Shown piece after piece: positions 32,266 to 39,171 of a DNA stretch of 42,299 nt. A program made the translations under genes and the position numbers. Every line of letters begins with the position of its first letter. Position 1 is the first letter of the stretch. Below the pieces are notes generated by a model. The model worked only from the letters and a program-made list of their open reading frames with translations, did not search any database and was not told where the DNA came from. Origin of the DNA: a virus; the IMG/VR virus record IMGVR_UViG_3300031578_000125, positions 1-42,299 of that record; one strand, given 5' to 3'.

Positions 32266-32277
32266 GCCAATATTGGC
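32266..32277. promoter_or_regulatory. Perfect 12-bp palindrome, possible operator
   Basis: GCCAATATTGGC lies between the HTH gene 32287-32517 and the HNH gene start. A perfect 12-base palindrome of this kind is unlikely to be chance in a small spacer and may be a repressor-binding site, perhaps for the neighbouring HTH protein. Confidence 0.45.
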
Positions 32278-32286
32278 CTAACAATT

Positions 32287-32517
32287 TTAAATCATTCCAG
32301 ATTCTTTCCAAAACGATCTCATGCTTTTTCGACTTTTTACGTTTACACTTTCTTTTTCAGCTAATCCCGGCATACATATTTTCGGGAAATAAGCCAGTGC
32401 AATATCACGAGCCGTTGACCGGGAAACTCCGAAACGTTCTCCGGCTTGTTGATAGCTTTCGCCGTTTAAAACGTAGGTGGTTAGTTTCCATTTATCTGTT
32501 GTTTGAAGGTGTGCCAT
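32287..32517 (-). CDS. Small HTH protein
   Basis: 76 residues. GESYQQAGERFGVSRSTARD is a helix-turn-helix of the type found in transposase or sigma-like regions, and the tail (VKSRKSMRSFWKESGM) is basic. Its ATG overlaps the preceding stop (TAATG). It may bind the palindrome just beyond its 3' end. Confidence 0.6.
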   Translation of the reverse strand: MAHLQTTDKWKLTTYVLNGESYQQAGERFGVSRSTARDIALAYFPKICMPGLAEKESVNVKSRKSMRSFWKESGMI

Positions 32518-32838
32518 TAATCTATATCCGTGAAAAGGTCTGCTATTGCTATTGCGTGCTCCATTTCTTGGAAGTCGTCACACCACTCTAAATAGGGGCC
32601 GGAAATTTCGCACCCGTAACCTCTGCCGATTATATTTAAAGGGCATTTTGAGTCCGGTTGACACTTAACCATTCCTTCCGCAGATTCCGTGCTATAATAA
32701 TCACATGCGAAACACTCAGTAGCCCTGTTTGTGTTTCGCTAAATAAGAGTAACTTTTTTCTACATATCCATTCTCAGCAATATCATTCCACATTTCAACA
32801 CATAAATCATGCGCTCGTTCTCTTGTTAATTTTTCCAT
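32517..32838 (-). pseudogene. Frameshifted small early gene (Cys-containing family)
   Basis: A 40-codon ORF (32838-32716) begins EKLTRERAHDLCVEMWNDIA after a strong AAGGAG and ends at TGA. In the +1 frame immediately after that point, with no good start, an ORF reads ATECFACDYYSTESAEGMVK and continues to 32517, with further CP and W motifs (KCPLN, GPYLEW). Joined, they form about 106 residues with the layout of a common small phage protein (helical MW region, then CxxC, CP and spyxxW motifs). The total of 322 bases is one base more than a multiple of three. This fits a one-base insertion or a +1 shift near 32716-32725. The second part could also start at ATG 32672. Confidence 0.5.
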
Positions 32839-32876
32839 TTTCAATCTCCTTTATTTAAGTGTTGGGGCTCGTTAAT

Positions 32877-33536
32877 TTATTTATCCAAGCTCTTTAAAGT
32901 TTTAACACCGCATCTTAAAAGGCTTCTATAAATTTCAAAATGCTCTCTTTTTATTCCAAGATTTACCGCAAAATCTATATCCATTTTTAACCATTCTTTA
33001 TTTGTTCTGTATTCACAGCCTATTTTTGTTTTTTCTGCCTGAATATATAAGGAAAACCCCATCCAGTTAACTGACAATATGCTTTTGGCTCCGAATAAAT
33101 TGGCTTCGGATAAATTGGCTTCGGATAAATTGGCTCCGAGTAAATTGGCTCTGGATAAATTGGCTCCGAATAAATTGGCTTCGGATAAATTGGCTCTGGA
33201 TAAATCGGCTCTGGATAAATTGGCTCTGGATAAATTGGCTCTGGATAAATTGGCTCTGGATAAATTGGCTTCGGATAAATTGGCTCTGGATAAATTGGCT
33301 CCGAGTAAATTGGCTCTGGATAAATTGGCTCCGAATAAATTGGCTTCGGATAAATTGGCTCTGGATAAATCGGCTCTGGATAAATTGGCTCTGGATAAAT
33401 TGGCTCTGGATAAATCGGCTCCGAGTAAATTGGCTCTGGCATTGACAGCCAATTTTAAACACGCACTGATATTTCCACATTCGCATTCGAAAATAACTAA
33501 CCCGCTAAATCTGTTTTTAATAACTTGCTTTCCCAT
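32877..33536 (-). CDS. Pentapeptide-repeat protein
   Basis: 219 residues with about 23 tandem A(N/D)LxX units (residues ~30-150), e.g. [20 protein letters not shown], then a C-terminal domain ([20 protein letters not shown]). Pentapeptide repeats form a right-handed quadrilateral helix that in MfpA/Qnr proteins mimics DNA and binds gyrase. Here the repeat is flanked by non-repeat domains and the role is unknown. GAGGAG precedes the ATG. DNA repeats of 15 bp leave several alternative frames open on both strands, but this frame has the ribosome site. Confidence 0.75.
   Translation of the reverse strand: MGKQVIKNRFSGLVIFECECGNISACLKLAVNARANLLGADLSRANLSRANLSRADLSRANLSEANLFGANLSRANLLGANLSRANLSEANLSRANLSRANLSRANLSRADLSRANLSEANLFGANLSRANLLGANLSEANLSEANLFGAKSILSVNWMGFSLYIQAEKTKIGCEYRTNKEWLKMDIDFAVNLGIKREHFEIYRSLLRCGVKTLKSLDK
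33088..33440. repeat. 15-bp tandem repeat array in pentapeptide gene
   Basis: About 23 copies of a 15-bp unit related to GGATAAATTGGCTCT (plus-strand reading). A block at 33123-33250 recurs exactly at 33288-33415 (128 nt, offset 165 bp, eleven units), showing recent expansion by unequal recombination or replication slippage. Confidence 0.85.
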
Positions 33537-33589
33537 ATTCTTCTCCTCGGTTAATCGTTAAAAGAAATAAAACGTTTGTTAATGATTTG

Positions 33590-33618
33590 AGTCTAAAGGA
33601 TTGATTCTGCATTGTCAA
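33590..33618 (-). promoter_or_regulatory. Leftward promoter of the early operon
   Basis: TTGACA (33618-33613), a 17-base spacer and TAGACT (33595-33590), pointing at the pentapeptide gene. The -35 boxes of the two divergent promoters are about 47 bases apart. No ORF of note is in 33537-33724. Confidence 0.6.
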
Positions 33619-33664
33619 GGATTTAATTCAAATAAACTTTTTTTAATCTTTTTTAACTTTTTAG

Positions 33665-33693
33665 TTGACAATAAAATCAGTGTATGCAAATAT
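33665..33693 (+). promoter_or_regulatory. Rightward promoter of the recombination operon
   Basis: Consensus TTGACA at 33665-33670. A 17-base spacer leads to AAATAT (33688-33693), a weak -10, so an activator or a different -10 is possible. The first gene's AAGGAG lies 26 or more bases downstream. Confidence 0.55.
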
Positions 33694-33724
33694 GAGGTAA
33701 ATCTTAAAACAACAAGGAGAAAAT

Positions 33725-34030
33725 ATGCAAAGTCAATTAAAGCAAAAAGAGATCGCTAAATTTCTTAGCGTTTCACCAGGGAAAATCAAGGAGCTTACAA
33801 AGGATGGTATGCCACACGTTATTTTAGGGGTAACGCCTCGGTATAATCCTACAGAAGTTCTTATATGGTTAAAGGAGCTAACAAAGAATATTTACACGCA
33901 AAACTTCCACTTTGAGCTTGAAAAATTAAAGGTAGGGTCTTGCACTTGTTGCACAACAACACCAGATATAAGCTACCACGTCCCAACGTGCATGTATCGG
34001 AAAATTCAGGAATTGATTAATAAAATTTAA
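33725..34030 (+). CDS. HTH DNA-binding protein, first gene of rightward operon
   Basis: 101 residues. The N-terminal QKEIAKFLSVSPGKIKELTK is a helix-turn-helix, as in excisionase or MerR-like small regulators. The C-terminus has CTCCTTTPDISYHVPTC, possibly zinc-binding. The ATG is preceded by AAGGAG and the promoter above. Likely an early regulator. Confidence 0.65.
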   Translation: MQSQLKQKEIAKFLSVSPGKIKELTKDGMPHVILGVTPRYNPTEVLIWLKELTKNIYTQNFHFELEKLKVGSCTCCTTTPDISYHVPTCMYRKIQELINKI

Positions 34031-34055
34031 CCTCAAAAGAACAACGGAGAGAAAG

Positions 34056-34226
34056 ATGAACGTAGAATCAGAGTTTAAAATATGGTTCGACTCCACACAA
34101 TTCAAAAAGCTTAATTTGTCCAAAGCTGAAAGAGGGATGATGTTGCTTGCCTTTGAGCGAGGGGCAGACAGGCGACTTGACTATGATCGCAAGAACTATA
34201 AAATGACGTTAAAAGATGGTGAATAA
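34056..34226 (+). CDS. Small early protein
   Basis: 56 residues found by hand translation: NVESEFKIWFDSTQFKKLNL, then KAERGMMLLAFERGADRRLD, charged and helical. CGGAG precedes the ATG and its stop overlaps the next start (TAATG). Unknown. Confidence 0.6.
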   Translation: MNVESEFKIWFDSTQFKKLNLSKAERGMMLLAFERGADRRLDYDRKNYKMTLKDGE

Positions 34227-34375
34227 TGTGCTTTTCAAACTGTAGCCACGAAAGAAACGATGGAGAATGTAAACTTTCAGGGACAGATCGCCCCTGCGAA
34301 GCTTACAGCGATGTCTTTACGAAGCTAACTCAAGACGAAATAGCAGCGGATTATTATCCAGAGGAAAAAGAATAA
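34226..34375 (+). CDS. Small Cys-containing protein
   Basis: 49 residues: CFSNCSHERNDGECKLSG, then CEAYSDVFTKLTQ. Four cysteines (2, 6, 15, 24) suggest a small metal site. It overlaps both neighbours by TAATG, so all are co-translated. Found by hand translation. Function unknown. Confidence 0.6.
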   Translation: MCFSNCSHERNDGECKLSGTDRPCEAYSDVFTKLTQDEIAADYYPEEKE

Positions 34376-35241
34376 TGGAACAAAAACAACTAATGACTGA
34401 AGAGCAATATAGAAAAGAACGTGGTATAAATTATTCGGAGCTATCAAGATTTAATGAAAGCCAAGATCATGCGTTATTACCATTTAAGCACAAGTCATAT
34501 TTTGAGATAGGGAAAATGTTTGAAACTATGCTTCAGGATGCTTGTATTGGTACAGAAGATTTTGCAGATAAATATTTCCTCTGTGAAATTTCCGCAAAAA
34601 TGCCGGATGATTTAATATCGTTGATTGACTCTGGCATTAATCTTGAGGCTGAAATCAGATATAACAAGGACGGTGAAACAAGATCTGGAACACACAAAAC
34701 AAGACACGCTTTTATTGATGCTTGTTTAGAACATAAACCCGGCCTTTATCCTGTACCTGTCTTTATGAATGACATATTGCTCAAGTTGGTTGAAAATATG
34801 CTAAAAATGGAAGTTTTAGGCACTACAGTGTTTGAAATTCTTTCTAAATCACAATGGCAGGTTCCGGTATTTTGGGAGAAAGACGGTATTTATAAAAAAG
34901 CCTTATTCGATTGTGTATATCCTTTTGAAGACTCGACTTATGTTTTCGATGTTAAAACGGCTGCAAACCAAATTCAATTCAACCAAATGGCTCAGAAAAA
35001 GTATTGGGTTCAAAAATTCCATTATACTGAAGGTGCTGAAGCCGAATGGGGTAACGTTCAATGCTTTACTTTTTTAAACGCCTATAAAGAAGCACCATAT
35101 TTATGTGAGCCTGTTAATCTTGAAGGTGATATGGGTTTTGAATATGATACTTTATGCCGTGATTATGTAAATTGGTTGAAAGCCGGAAAACCTGCAAAGG
35201 GATATTTACCTGAAAGAAAAGTTTATCTTTACAAAAAATAA
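34375..35241 (+). CDS. RecE-like exonuclease (PD-(D/E)XK)
   Basis: 288 residues. The C-terminal half carries a RecE-type nuclease core: GIYKKALFDCVYP then STYVFDVKTAANQIQFNQMA and YWVQKFHYTEGA, i.e. D, then D-x-K, then Q...Y. A partner of the ERF protein directly downstream, it would resect double-stranded DNA to give 3' tails for annealing-mediated recombination and concatemer formation. Start coupled by TAATG. Confidence 0.75.
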   Translation: MEQKQLMTEEQYRKERGINYSELSRFNESQDHALLPFKHKSYFEIGKMFETMLQDACIGTEDFADKYFLCEISAKMPDDLISLIDSGINLEAEIRYNKDGETRSGTHKTRHAFIDACLEHKPGLYPVPVFMNDILLKLVENMLKMEVLGTTVFEILSKSQWQVPVFWEKDGIYKKALFDCVYPFEDSTYVFDVKTAANQIQFNQMAQKKYWVQKFHYTEGAEAEWGNVQCFTFLNAYKEAPYLCEPVNLEGDMGFEYDTLCRDYVNWLKAGKPAKGYLPERKVYLYKK

Positions 35242-35249
35242 GGAGCGAG

Positions 35250-35963
35250 ATGATGAAAAGCGAAATGACGATTATTGAAAGGCCAGTAAATGAAATTGTA
35301 TCAATAAATCCTTATGATAGAATGGTTGAGCTTGCGCTAAGTTCAGATGTTGGGATTGAGAAGCTTGAAAAACTACTTGAACTTAAAGAAAGGCACGAAG
35401 CTAATGAGGCTCGAAAGTCTTATAACGTAGCTATGTCTGAATTTAAAAAACAATCTTTGAAAATAATTAAAGATAAAAAGGGTCACAATTCTTCTTATGC
35501 TACGCTTGCAAACATTATTGATGTTGTTACGCCAGTATTGGGAGACTTTGGACTTTCTTTATCTTGGAGAACTACACAGGAAGGAACAAACACAACAGTA
35601 ACTGCTATAATTTCACACATTGATGGTTACAGTGAAAATACTTCCCTGACTCACGGACTTGAGACAAGCGGAAATAAAAGTAATATACACGGGCTTGGCT
35701 CTACGATATCCTACCTTGAAAGATACACAGCGAAAGCCATTCTTGGAATTGCTGAAAAAGATCAAGACAATGACGGTCAAGTTATACAACCAAAAGCAAA
35801 CCCGATTGTGCTTTCAAAAGAGTTTAAAGATTTGATGGAAACAAAAAGCCTCTTTCCTGATTTATACGATAAAATGATTTCTAACTATGGTGGTGAGCCA
35901 ACAACAAAGCCTGATTGTATTATTGCCAACGACTACATAAAATCAATTGTTGACGTTAAATAA
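35250..35963 (+). CDS. erf: ERF-family single-strand annealing protein
   Basis: 237 residues. The central region HNSSYATLANIIDVVTPVLG then GLSLSWRTTQEG, TVTAIISHIDGYSEN and GLGSTISYLERYTAKAILGI is the ERF core. N-terminus contains a charged helix (KLEKLLELKERHEANEARKS). It anneals complementary ssDNA produced by the neighbouring exonuclease. ATG pair at 35250/35253; AGGAG upstream fits either. Confidence 0.85.
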   Translation: MMKSEMTIIERPVNEIVSINPYDRMVELALSSDVGIEKLEKLLELKERHEANEARKSYNVAMSEFKKQSLKIIKDKKGHNSSYATLANIIDVVTPVLGDFGLSLSWRTTQEGTNTTVTAIISHIDGYSENTSLTHGLETSGNKSNIHGLGSTISYLERYTAKAILGIAEKDQDNDGQVIQPKANPIVLSKEFKDLMETKSLFPDLYDKMISNYGGEPTTKPDCIIANDYIKSIVDVK

Positions 35964-35978
35964 ACCAATGGAGGAAAT

Positions 35979-36341
35979 ATGAAAAAGCCAATACAAAAAA
36001 TATTCATAGAGTTTTTAAAGCGCGAGGGTGTTTTTGATGCTTATGTTCGTAATTGGGATAAAGATTTTAGCACAAAGCCAATAAAAAAGCCTTACAACTA
36101 TATTTTACAAGCTTTTGATTGGGCTGATACAGGTGATCTTTCAATGTGGAATACGATTGATAGTAATTGGGCGCTGTATTTGTCTAAATATAAATATAAA
36201 AAAGACCCTTGCAACTATCACACACGATGTCACGACTGCGGGCGGTTTGTTAAAAAAGAATTGTGGGTTAAGAAAGATCACCACTTTAAACATCACGCAC
36301 TTTGCTGTGAATGTCTTTCAGGATATGACGAGGTTTATTAA
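35979..36341 (+). CDS. Zinc-ribbon-containing early protein
   Basis: 120 residues. The C-terminal RCHDCGRFVKKELWVKKDHH and CCECLSG give two Cys pairs spaced as in a zinc ribbon. N-terminal half has YILQAFDWADTGDLSMW. GGAGG precedes the ATG; the stop overlaps the NinB-like start. Likely DNA or RNA binding. Not recognised. Confidence 0.55.
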   Translation: MKKPIQKIFIEFLKREGVFDAYVRNWDKDFSTKPIKKPYNYILQAFDWADTGDLSMWNTIDSNWALYLSKYKYKKDPCNYHTRCHDCGRFVKKELWVKKDHHFKHHALCCECLSGYDEVY

Positions 36342-36742
36342 TGAAAAAACCAGTACCAATTTTCAAAGGAACCCCAAAAAACGGTATAATGTCTATAAAC
36401 AATATCGGGCAATGGACAAGATATCTTCAAACGATGGAAGGGGTTGAGTGTGATATCACGGTTACTAAGTATCGAAAAAAGAGATCGCTACCGCAAAACG
36501 CATACTTCCACGGTGTCGTTTGCGTGATACTTGGTAATCATTGGGGGTATGATGTTGACGAAGCGCACAGCGCAATATGTACTGAATTTCTGACTGTATC
36601 TGAAGAGGGTAAGCCTGACTATGTTCGATCAACTACAGACCTTAATACAGAAGAATTTAATGATTTTCTTGAGCAAGTAAAGATGTGGGCCTCACAATAT
36701 TGGGGCGTGTTTATACCGGATCCTGAAAAAGTGGATTATTAA
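36341..36742 (+). CDS. NinB-like recombination protein
   Basis: 133 residues. RKKRSLPQNAYFHGVVCVIL then FLTVSEEGKPDYVRSTTDLN and EEFNDFLEQVKMWASQYWGV resemble lambda NinB (Orf), a recombination mediator that acts with single-strand annealing systems. Its place right after RecE/ERF fits that role. Coupled by TAATG. Similar-sized proteins exist under several names, so moderately sure. Confidence 0.7.
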   Translation: MKKPVPIFKGTPKNGIMSINNIGQWTRYLQTMEGVECDITVTKYRKKRSLPQNAYFHGVVCVILGNHWGYDVDEAHSAICTEFLTVSEEGKPDYVRSTTDLNTEEFNDFLEQVKMWASQYWGVFIPDPEKVDY

Positions 36743-36785
36743 TAGAAGACTAAACCCCCGCGTTTTGCGGAAAGGATTGGTGATT

Positions 36786-37058
36786 ATGAGTAACCACAAT
36801 ATAGATAAATTATCAATTATTTGGGACAAAAGACAAAAAGACTTTGTTTTTAAATATCCAAGGCGGTGTGACGGTGCGTTAATAGTTAATTATATTCTTT
36901 CCAATATTCTTGAACACGATATGAATTCTAAGAAAGAATATCCATTTAATTTTAAAACATTTTGCCTTAAAGATGAACTTGAGCTAAGAGGTTATGACTT
37001 AACAACACTAAAGTTCAGCATAGAGCTAAAAAAAGAGAACAGTATTAAAGATAAATAG
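36786..37058 (+). CDS. Small unknown early protein
   Basis: About 90 residues from ATG 36786, with AAAGGA upstream; earlier in-frame starts are TTG. IDKLSIIWDKRQKDFVFKYP and FKTFCLKDELELRGYDLTTL. It ends in the first copy of the repeated 26-nt leader. Unknown. Confidence 0.5.
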   Translation: MSNHNIDKLSIIWDKRQKDFVFKYPRRCDGALIVNYILSNILEHDMNSKKEYPFNFKTFCLKDELELRGYDLTTLKFSIELKKENSIKDK

Positions 37059-37077
37059 ATCTTACGCAACTAAGCAG
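37052..37077 (+). repeat. 26-nt repeat, copy 1 (intergenic leader)
   Basis: The sequence from TAAATAGATC to AACTAAGCAG at the end of the 36786 gene and in the following spacer is identical to 37386-37411. It includes the gene's stop codon. Confidence 0.85.
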
Positions 37078-37092
37078 TAATAGGAGGATGTT

Positions 37093-37392
37093 ATGAGTAT
37101 TTCTGACAGAGCAAAACAAATAGCCTTGATATTGTACCCTAAAGATTTTGTTGAGGTTGGTTCTATTAAGGGTTTTAGGATTGACAATAACGCAGGGAGG
37201 AGGGCTTGTGCTGAGGATGTAGCAGAACATTTCTTAAATGTTTTAAATGATGATAAAACAATTGAATATGTTATGCGTGCTTTTTACAGAAGAGAACACG
37301 GACACGAACCAGACAGCAGTGATTTTGTAAGGCTAAAGGCTATGATGGGTACGTCACTTTTAGCGTATGAACAACAACTTAAAGGTAAATAG
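37093..37392 (+). CDS. Small unknown early protein
   Basis: 99 residues: SISDRAKQIALILYPKDFVE, then RACAEDVAEHFLNVLNDDKT and VRLKAMMGTSLLAYEQQLKG. Mostly helical. Strong GGAGG before ATG. Lies between the two exact 26-nt leader copies. Unknown function. Confidence 0.55.
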   Translation: MSISDRAKQIALILYPKDFVEVGSIKGFRIDNNAGRRACAEDVAEHFLNVLNDDKTIEYVMRAFYRREHGHEPDSSDFVRLKAMMGTSLLAYEQQLKGK

Positions 37393-37411
37393 ATCTTACG
37401 CAACTAAGCAG
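37386..37411 (+). repeat. 26-nt repeat, copy 2 (intergenic leader)
   Basis: Identical to 37052-37077 and placed the same way (gene stop plus spacer). A decayed relative follows the next gene near 37666 (TAGATTTTAACTAAGCATGG) and a shorter one after the next again near 37981 (TAGATTTTAATGGAGG). Confidence 0.85.
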
Positions 37412-37422
37412 GGGAGAGAGAA

Positions 37423-37668
37423 ATGATAAAAATATCTGAACATTCAAAGCAGTTGATAAAATATCAAGAAAAATTACTTTATTACATAGACCGTGAGATT
37501 AAATTTAAAGAGATTTATGACAAAGCCAACAGGCTATTGGCCGTTATCGGCGCAGAAGGTGAGATTCACCCTCAAGTCGAAGTTGTAGAAGACCTTATGT
37601 CTGCTCTGTTTACTTTCGATGGTGGTACATGGGAAACTGAAAAGATGTTCCTTGAATATGAAGAATAG
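37423..37668 (+). CDS. Small unknown coiled-coil-like protein
   Basis: 81 residues: IKISEHSKQLIKYQEKLLYY, then YDKANRLLAVIGAEGEIHPQ. GGGGAGAGAG lies before the ATG, the same ribosome site pattern as the next gene (GGGGGAGAGAA). Unknown function. Confidence 0.5.
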   Translation: MIKISEHSKQLIKYQEKLLYYIDREIKFKEIYDKANRLLAVIGAEGEIHPQVEVVEDLMSALFTFDGGTWETEKMFLEYEE

Positions 37669-37694
37669 ATTTTAACTAAGCATGGGGGAGAGAA

Positions 37695-37976
37695 ATGGAA
37701 ACCGAAGAGATTGAACGACTATTTAGCATGGATGAGTTTGAAGAGGGTGGTATTGACCGAAGTTGGACGGGTGACAATGCCGTACAGGGTATTTTAATTA
37801 TAGCGAAGTACGTTGATTACATGAAAGAAGATATTATATGCGGTGCTTCTCATGATGAATTTTATTCTGTCGATTTAGAAACGTTGGTTAAAAATGAGAT
37901 AACCGATACAGATATCAGAGAGCTTGTGCGTTTAAATTGGACGTGTTACGAAGGATGTTTGAAGTGCTTTGTTTAA
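37695..37976 (+). CDS. Small unknown acidic protein
   Basis: 93 residues, acidic: EEIERLFSMDEFEEGGIDRS, then VDLETLVKNEITDTDIRELV, ending with CYEGCLKCFV (C-x3-C-x2-C). Leader like the preceding gene. Unknown. Confidence 0.5.
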   Translation: METEEIERLFSMDEFEEGGIDRSWTGDNAVQGILIIAKYVDYMKEDIICGASHDEFYSVDLETLVKNEITDTDIRELVRLNWTCYEGCLKCFV

Positions 37977-38001
37977 AGAATAGATTTTAATGGAGGTAAT
38001 T

Positions 38002-38319
38002 ATGATAACCCTAAACGATGAACAAATAAAACTTACTGAGAAAATACATAAGACTTTTAACCCGCAACCGAAACCCGGGAAAGATCACGTTAAATTAAAA
38101 GGCGCTCAATACGTCAAATTAGCAAATAAAGTGTTTGACCGTGATGGTTGGGAGTGTATTGAATGTGGAACGTCTCAGAACTTAACTTTAGCGCATAGAA
38201 TCCATAAAGGAATGGGCGGCTCTGCGGGGCCAGGCGACACGATGGATAATTGCCAGACTCTTTGTATGCAGTGCCATATAAATGAAGAAATGAATATTAA
38301 CGGTAAGCTAAAGAGGTGA
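38002..38319 (+). CDS. HNH endonuclease
   Basis: 105 residues from ATG 38002 (GGAGG upstream). HNH core with zinc: ECIECGTSQNLTLAHRIHKG then NCQTLCMQCH and KLKR. Two Cys pairs flank the HNH, the typical phage HNH layout. May be a homing or packaging-associated nuclease. Its C-terminus resembles the remnant at 38838-38946. Confidence 0.8.
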   Translation: MITLNDEQIKLTEKIHKTFNPQPKPGKDHVKLKGAQYVKLANKVFDRDGWECIECGTSQNLTLAHRIHKGMGGSAGPGDTMDNCQTLCMQCHINEEMNINGKLKR

Positions 38320-38321
38320 AT

Positions 38322-38852
38322 ATGTATTGTGAATGTGGCTGTGGCCAAACAACACCTATATCAAAAAGAACTCGCTCCGGTAGGGGAATAAAAAAGGGAG
38401 ATCACGTAAGATTTATAAAGAATCACCACATAAGAAAAGGTGAGGGCCACGAATGGTGGAATGGTGGTAAAGATCTATCGTCAGGGTATATAAAGATAAA
38501 GGTCGATAACCATCCCTTTTCTGATAGGCATGGATACGTTAGAGAACATAGACTAAAAGCAGAGAAAGCACTTGGCAGATATTTAAAGAAAATAGAAATA
38601 GTCCACCATGTTAATTTAATTAAAACCGATAATGAGAATAAAAACTTAGTAGTGTGCGAAAGCCAGGGATACCATAAGCTACTCCACAGAAGAAGTCAGG
38701 CATTGAAAGAATGTGGAAACGTCAATTGGTTTAAGTGTAGTTATTGCCAGGTATATGACTCACCTGAAAACTTATTTGTTTATCCAGATAATAAGTCTGG
38801 ATTCCATAGAGATTGTGCCAATAGATATAATAGAAATAAAAGGAGGTGGTAA
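38322..38852 (+). CDS. HNH endonuclease, free-standing
   Basis: About 176 residues. N-terminal YCECGCGQTTPISKRTRSGR is a zinc-like Cys pattern; the core YVREHRLKAEKALGRYLKKI, then IVHHVNLIKTDNENKNLVVC and HKLLHRR is HNH_3; the C-terminal has a CxxC...C zinc ribbon (FKCSYCQVYDS). GAGGTG precedes ATG 38322. Inserted between the upstream HNH gene and a divergent copy of that gene's 3' end. Confidence 0.75.
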   Translation: MYCECGCGQTTPISKRTRSGRGIKKGDHVRFIKNHHIRKGEGHEWWNGGKDLSSGYIKIKVDNHPFSDRHGYVREHRLKAEKALGRYLKKIEIVHHVNLIKTDNENKNLVVCESQGYHKLLHRRSQALKECGNVNWFKCSYCQVYDSPENLFVYPDNKSGFHRDCANRYNRNKRRW

Positions 38853-38946
38853 AGGCCCGGGTGATGTAGAATCAAATTGCGATTGCAAATGTATGTCTTG
38901 TCATGATAAAGAGGAGAGGCATTTAGAAGGAAAATTTAAGAGGTAG
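38838..38946 (+). pseudogene. Remnant of an HNH gene C-terminus
   Basis: A frame with no start of its own reads GGGKGPGDVESNCDCKCMSC, then HDKEERHLEGKFKR and a stop. It aligns with the last 34 residues of the 38002-38319 HNH gene (about half identical, with NC...CMxCH and GK(L/F)KR conserved). It looks like the tail of another HNH gene whose 5' part was displaced by or recombined with the 38322 gene. Confidence 0.6.
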
Positions 38947-39033
38947 CGCAAACACGTAACTTAATTAAATAGGATACGTAATTTTTAAAATTGGAAATAA
39001 AAGTTGTTTGCGCACGTAGTTTAATTTAAACAA
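38946..39033. repeat. Paired repeats in spacer
   Basis: GCGCAAAC at 38946-38953 and its inverted copy GTTTGCGC at 39006-39013 bracket a spacer. A near-direct repeat, CACGTAACTTAATTAAAT and CACGTAGTTTAATTTAAAC, follows each arm. It may be a regulatory or recombination structure between convergent operons. The 38947-39171 gap holds no gene I can support. Confidence 0.45.
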
Positions 39034-39073
39034 AGGAGACGCCATGTAAAACCATCAGCTTTAAAGGCTGGTT

Positions 39074-39156
39074 ATACCCACAAAAAAGTATTGACTAAAT
39101 CTCAAAATTTAACGATCAAAACGATCGCGTCAAAAAGAAGGCTTTTTTGTGGGTAT
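39074..39156. terminator. 15-bp perfect inverted repeat between convergent operons
   Basis: ATACCCACAAAAAAG at 39074-39088 and its exact reverse complement at 39142-39156, with a 53-base spacer. Each arm has an A/T run (CTTTTTTGTGGG), so it could terminate transcripts from both sides, though the long loop is atypical for a classic terminator. The spacer contains AACGATC-AA-AACGATC. Confidence 0.5.
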
Positions 39157-39171
39157 TGCAAGCTTTTAAAT

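Noticed and set aside
33123-33415. CRISPR array in the 15-bp repeat region
   Set aside because: The repeats are contiguous with no unique spacers and encode A(N/D)LxX pentapeptides in frame.
33020-33561. Long alternative ORFs on both strands across the pentapeptide repeat (33020-33442 minus, 33067-33486 minus, 33079-33561 plus)
   Set aside because: A 15-bp repeat leaves several frames open by construction. Only the 32877-33536 frame has a ribosome binding site and family-typical residues.
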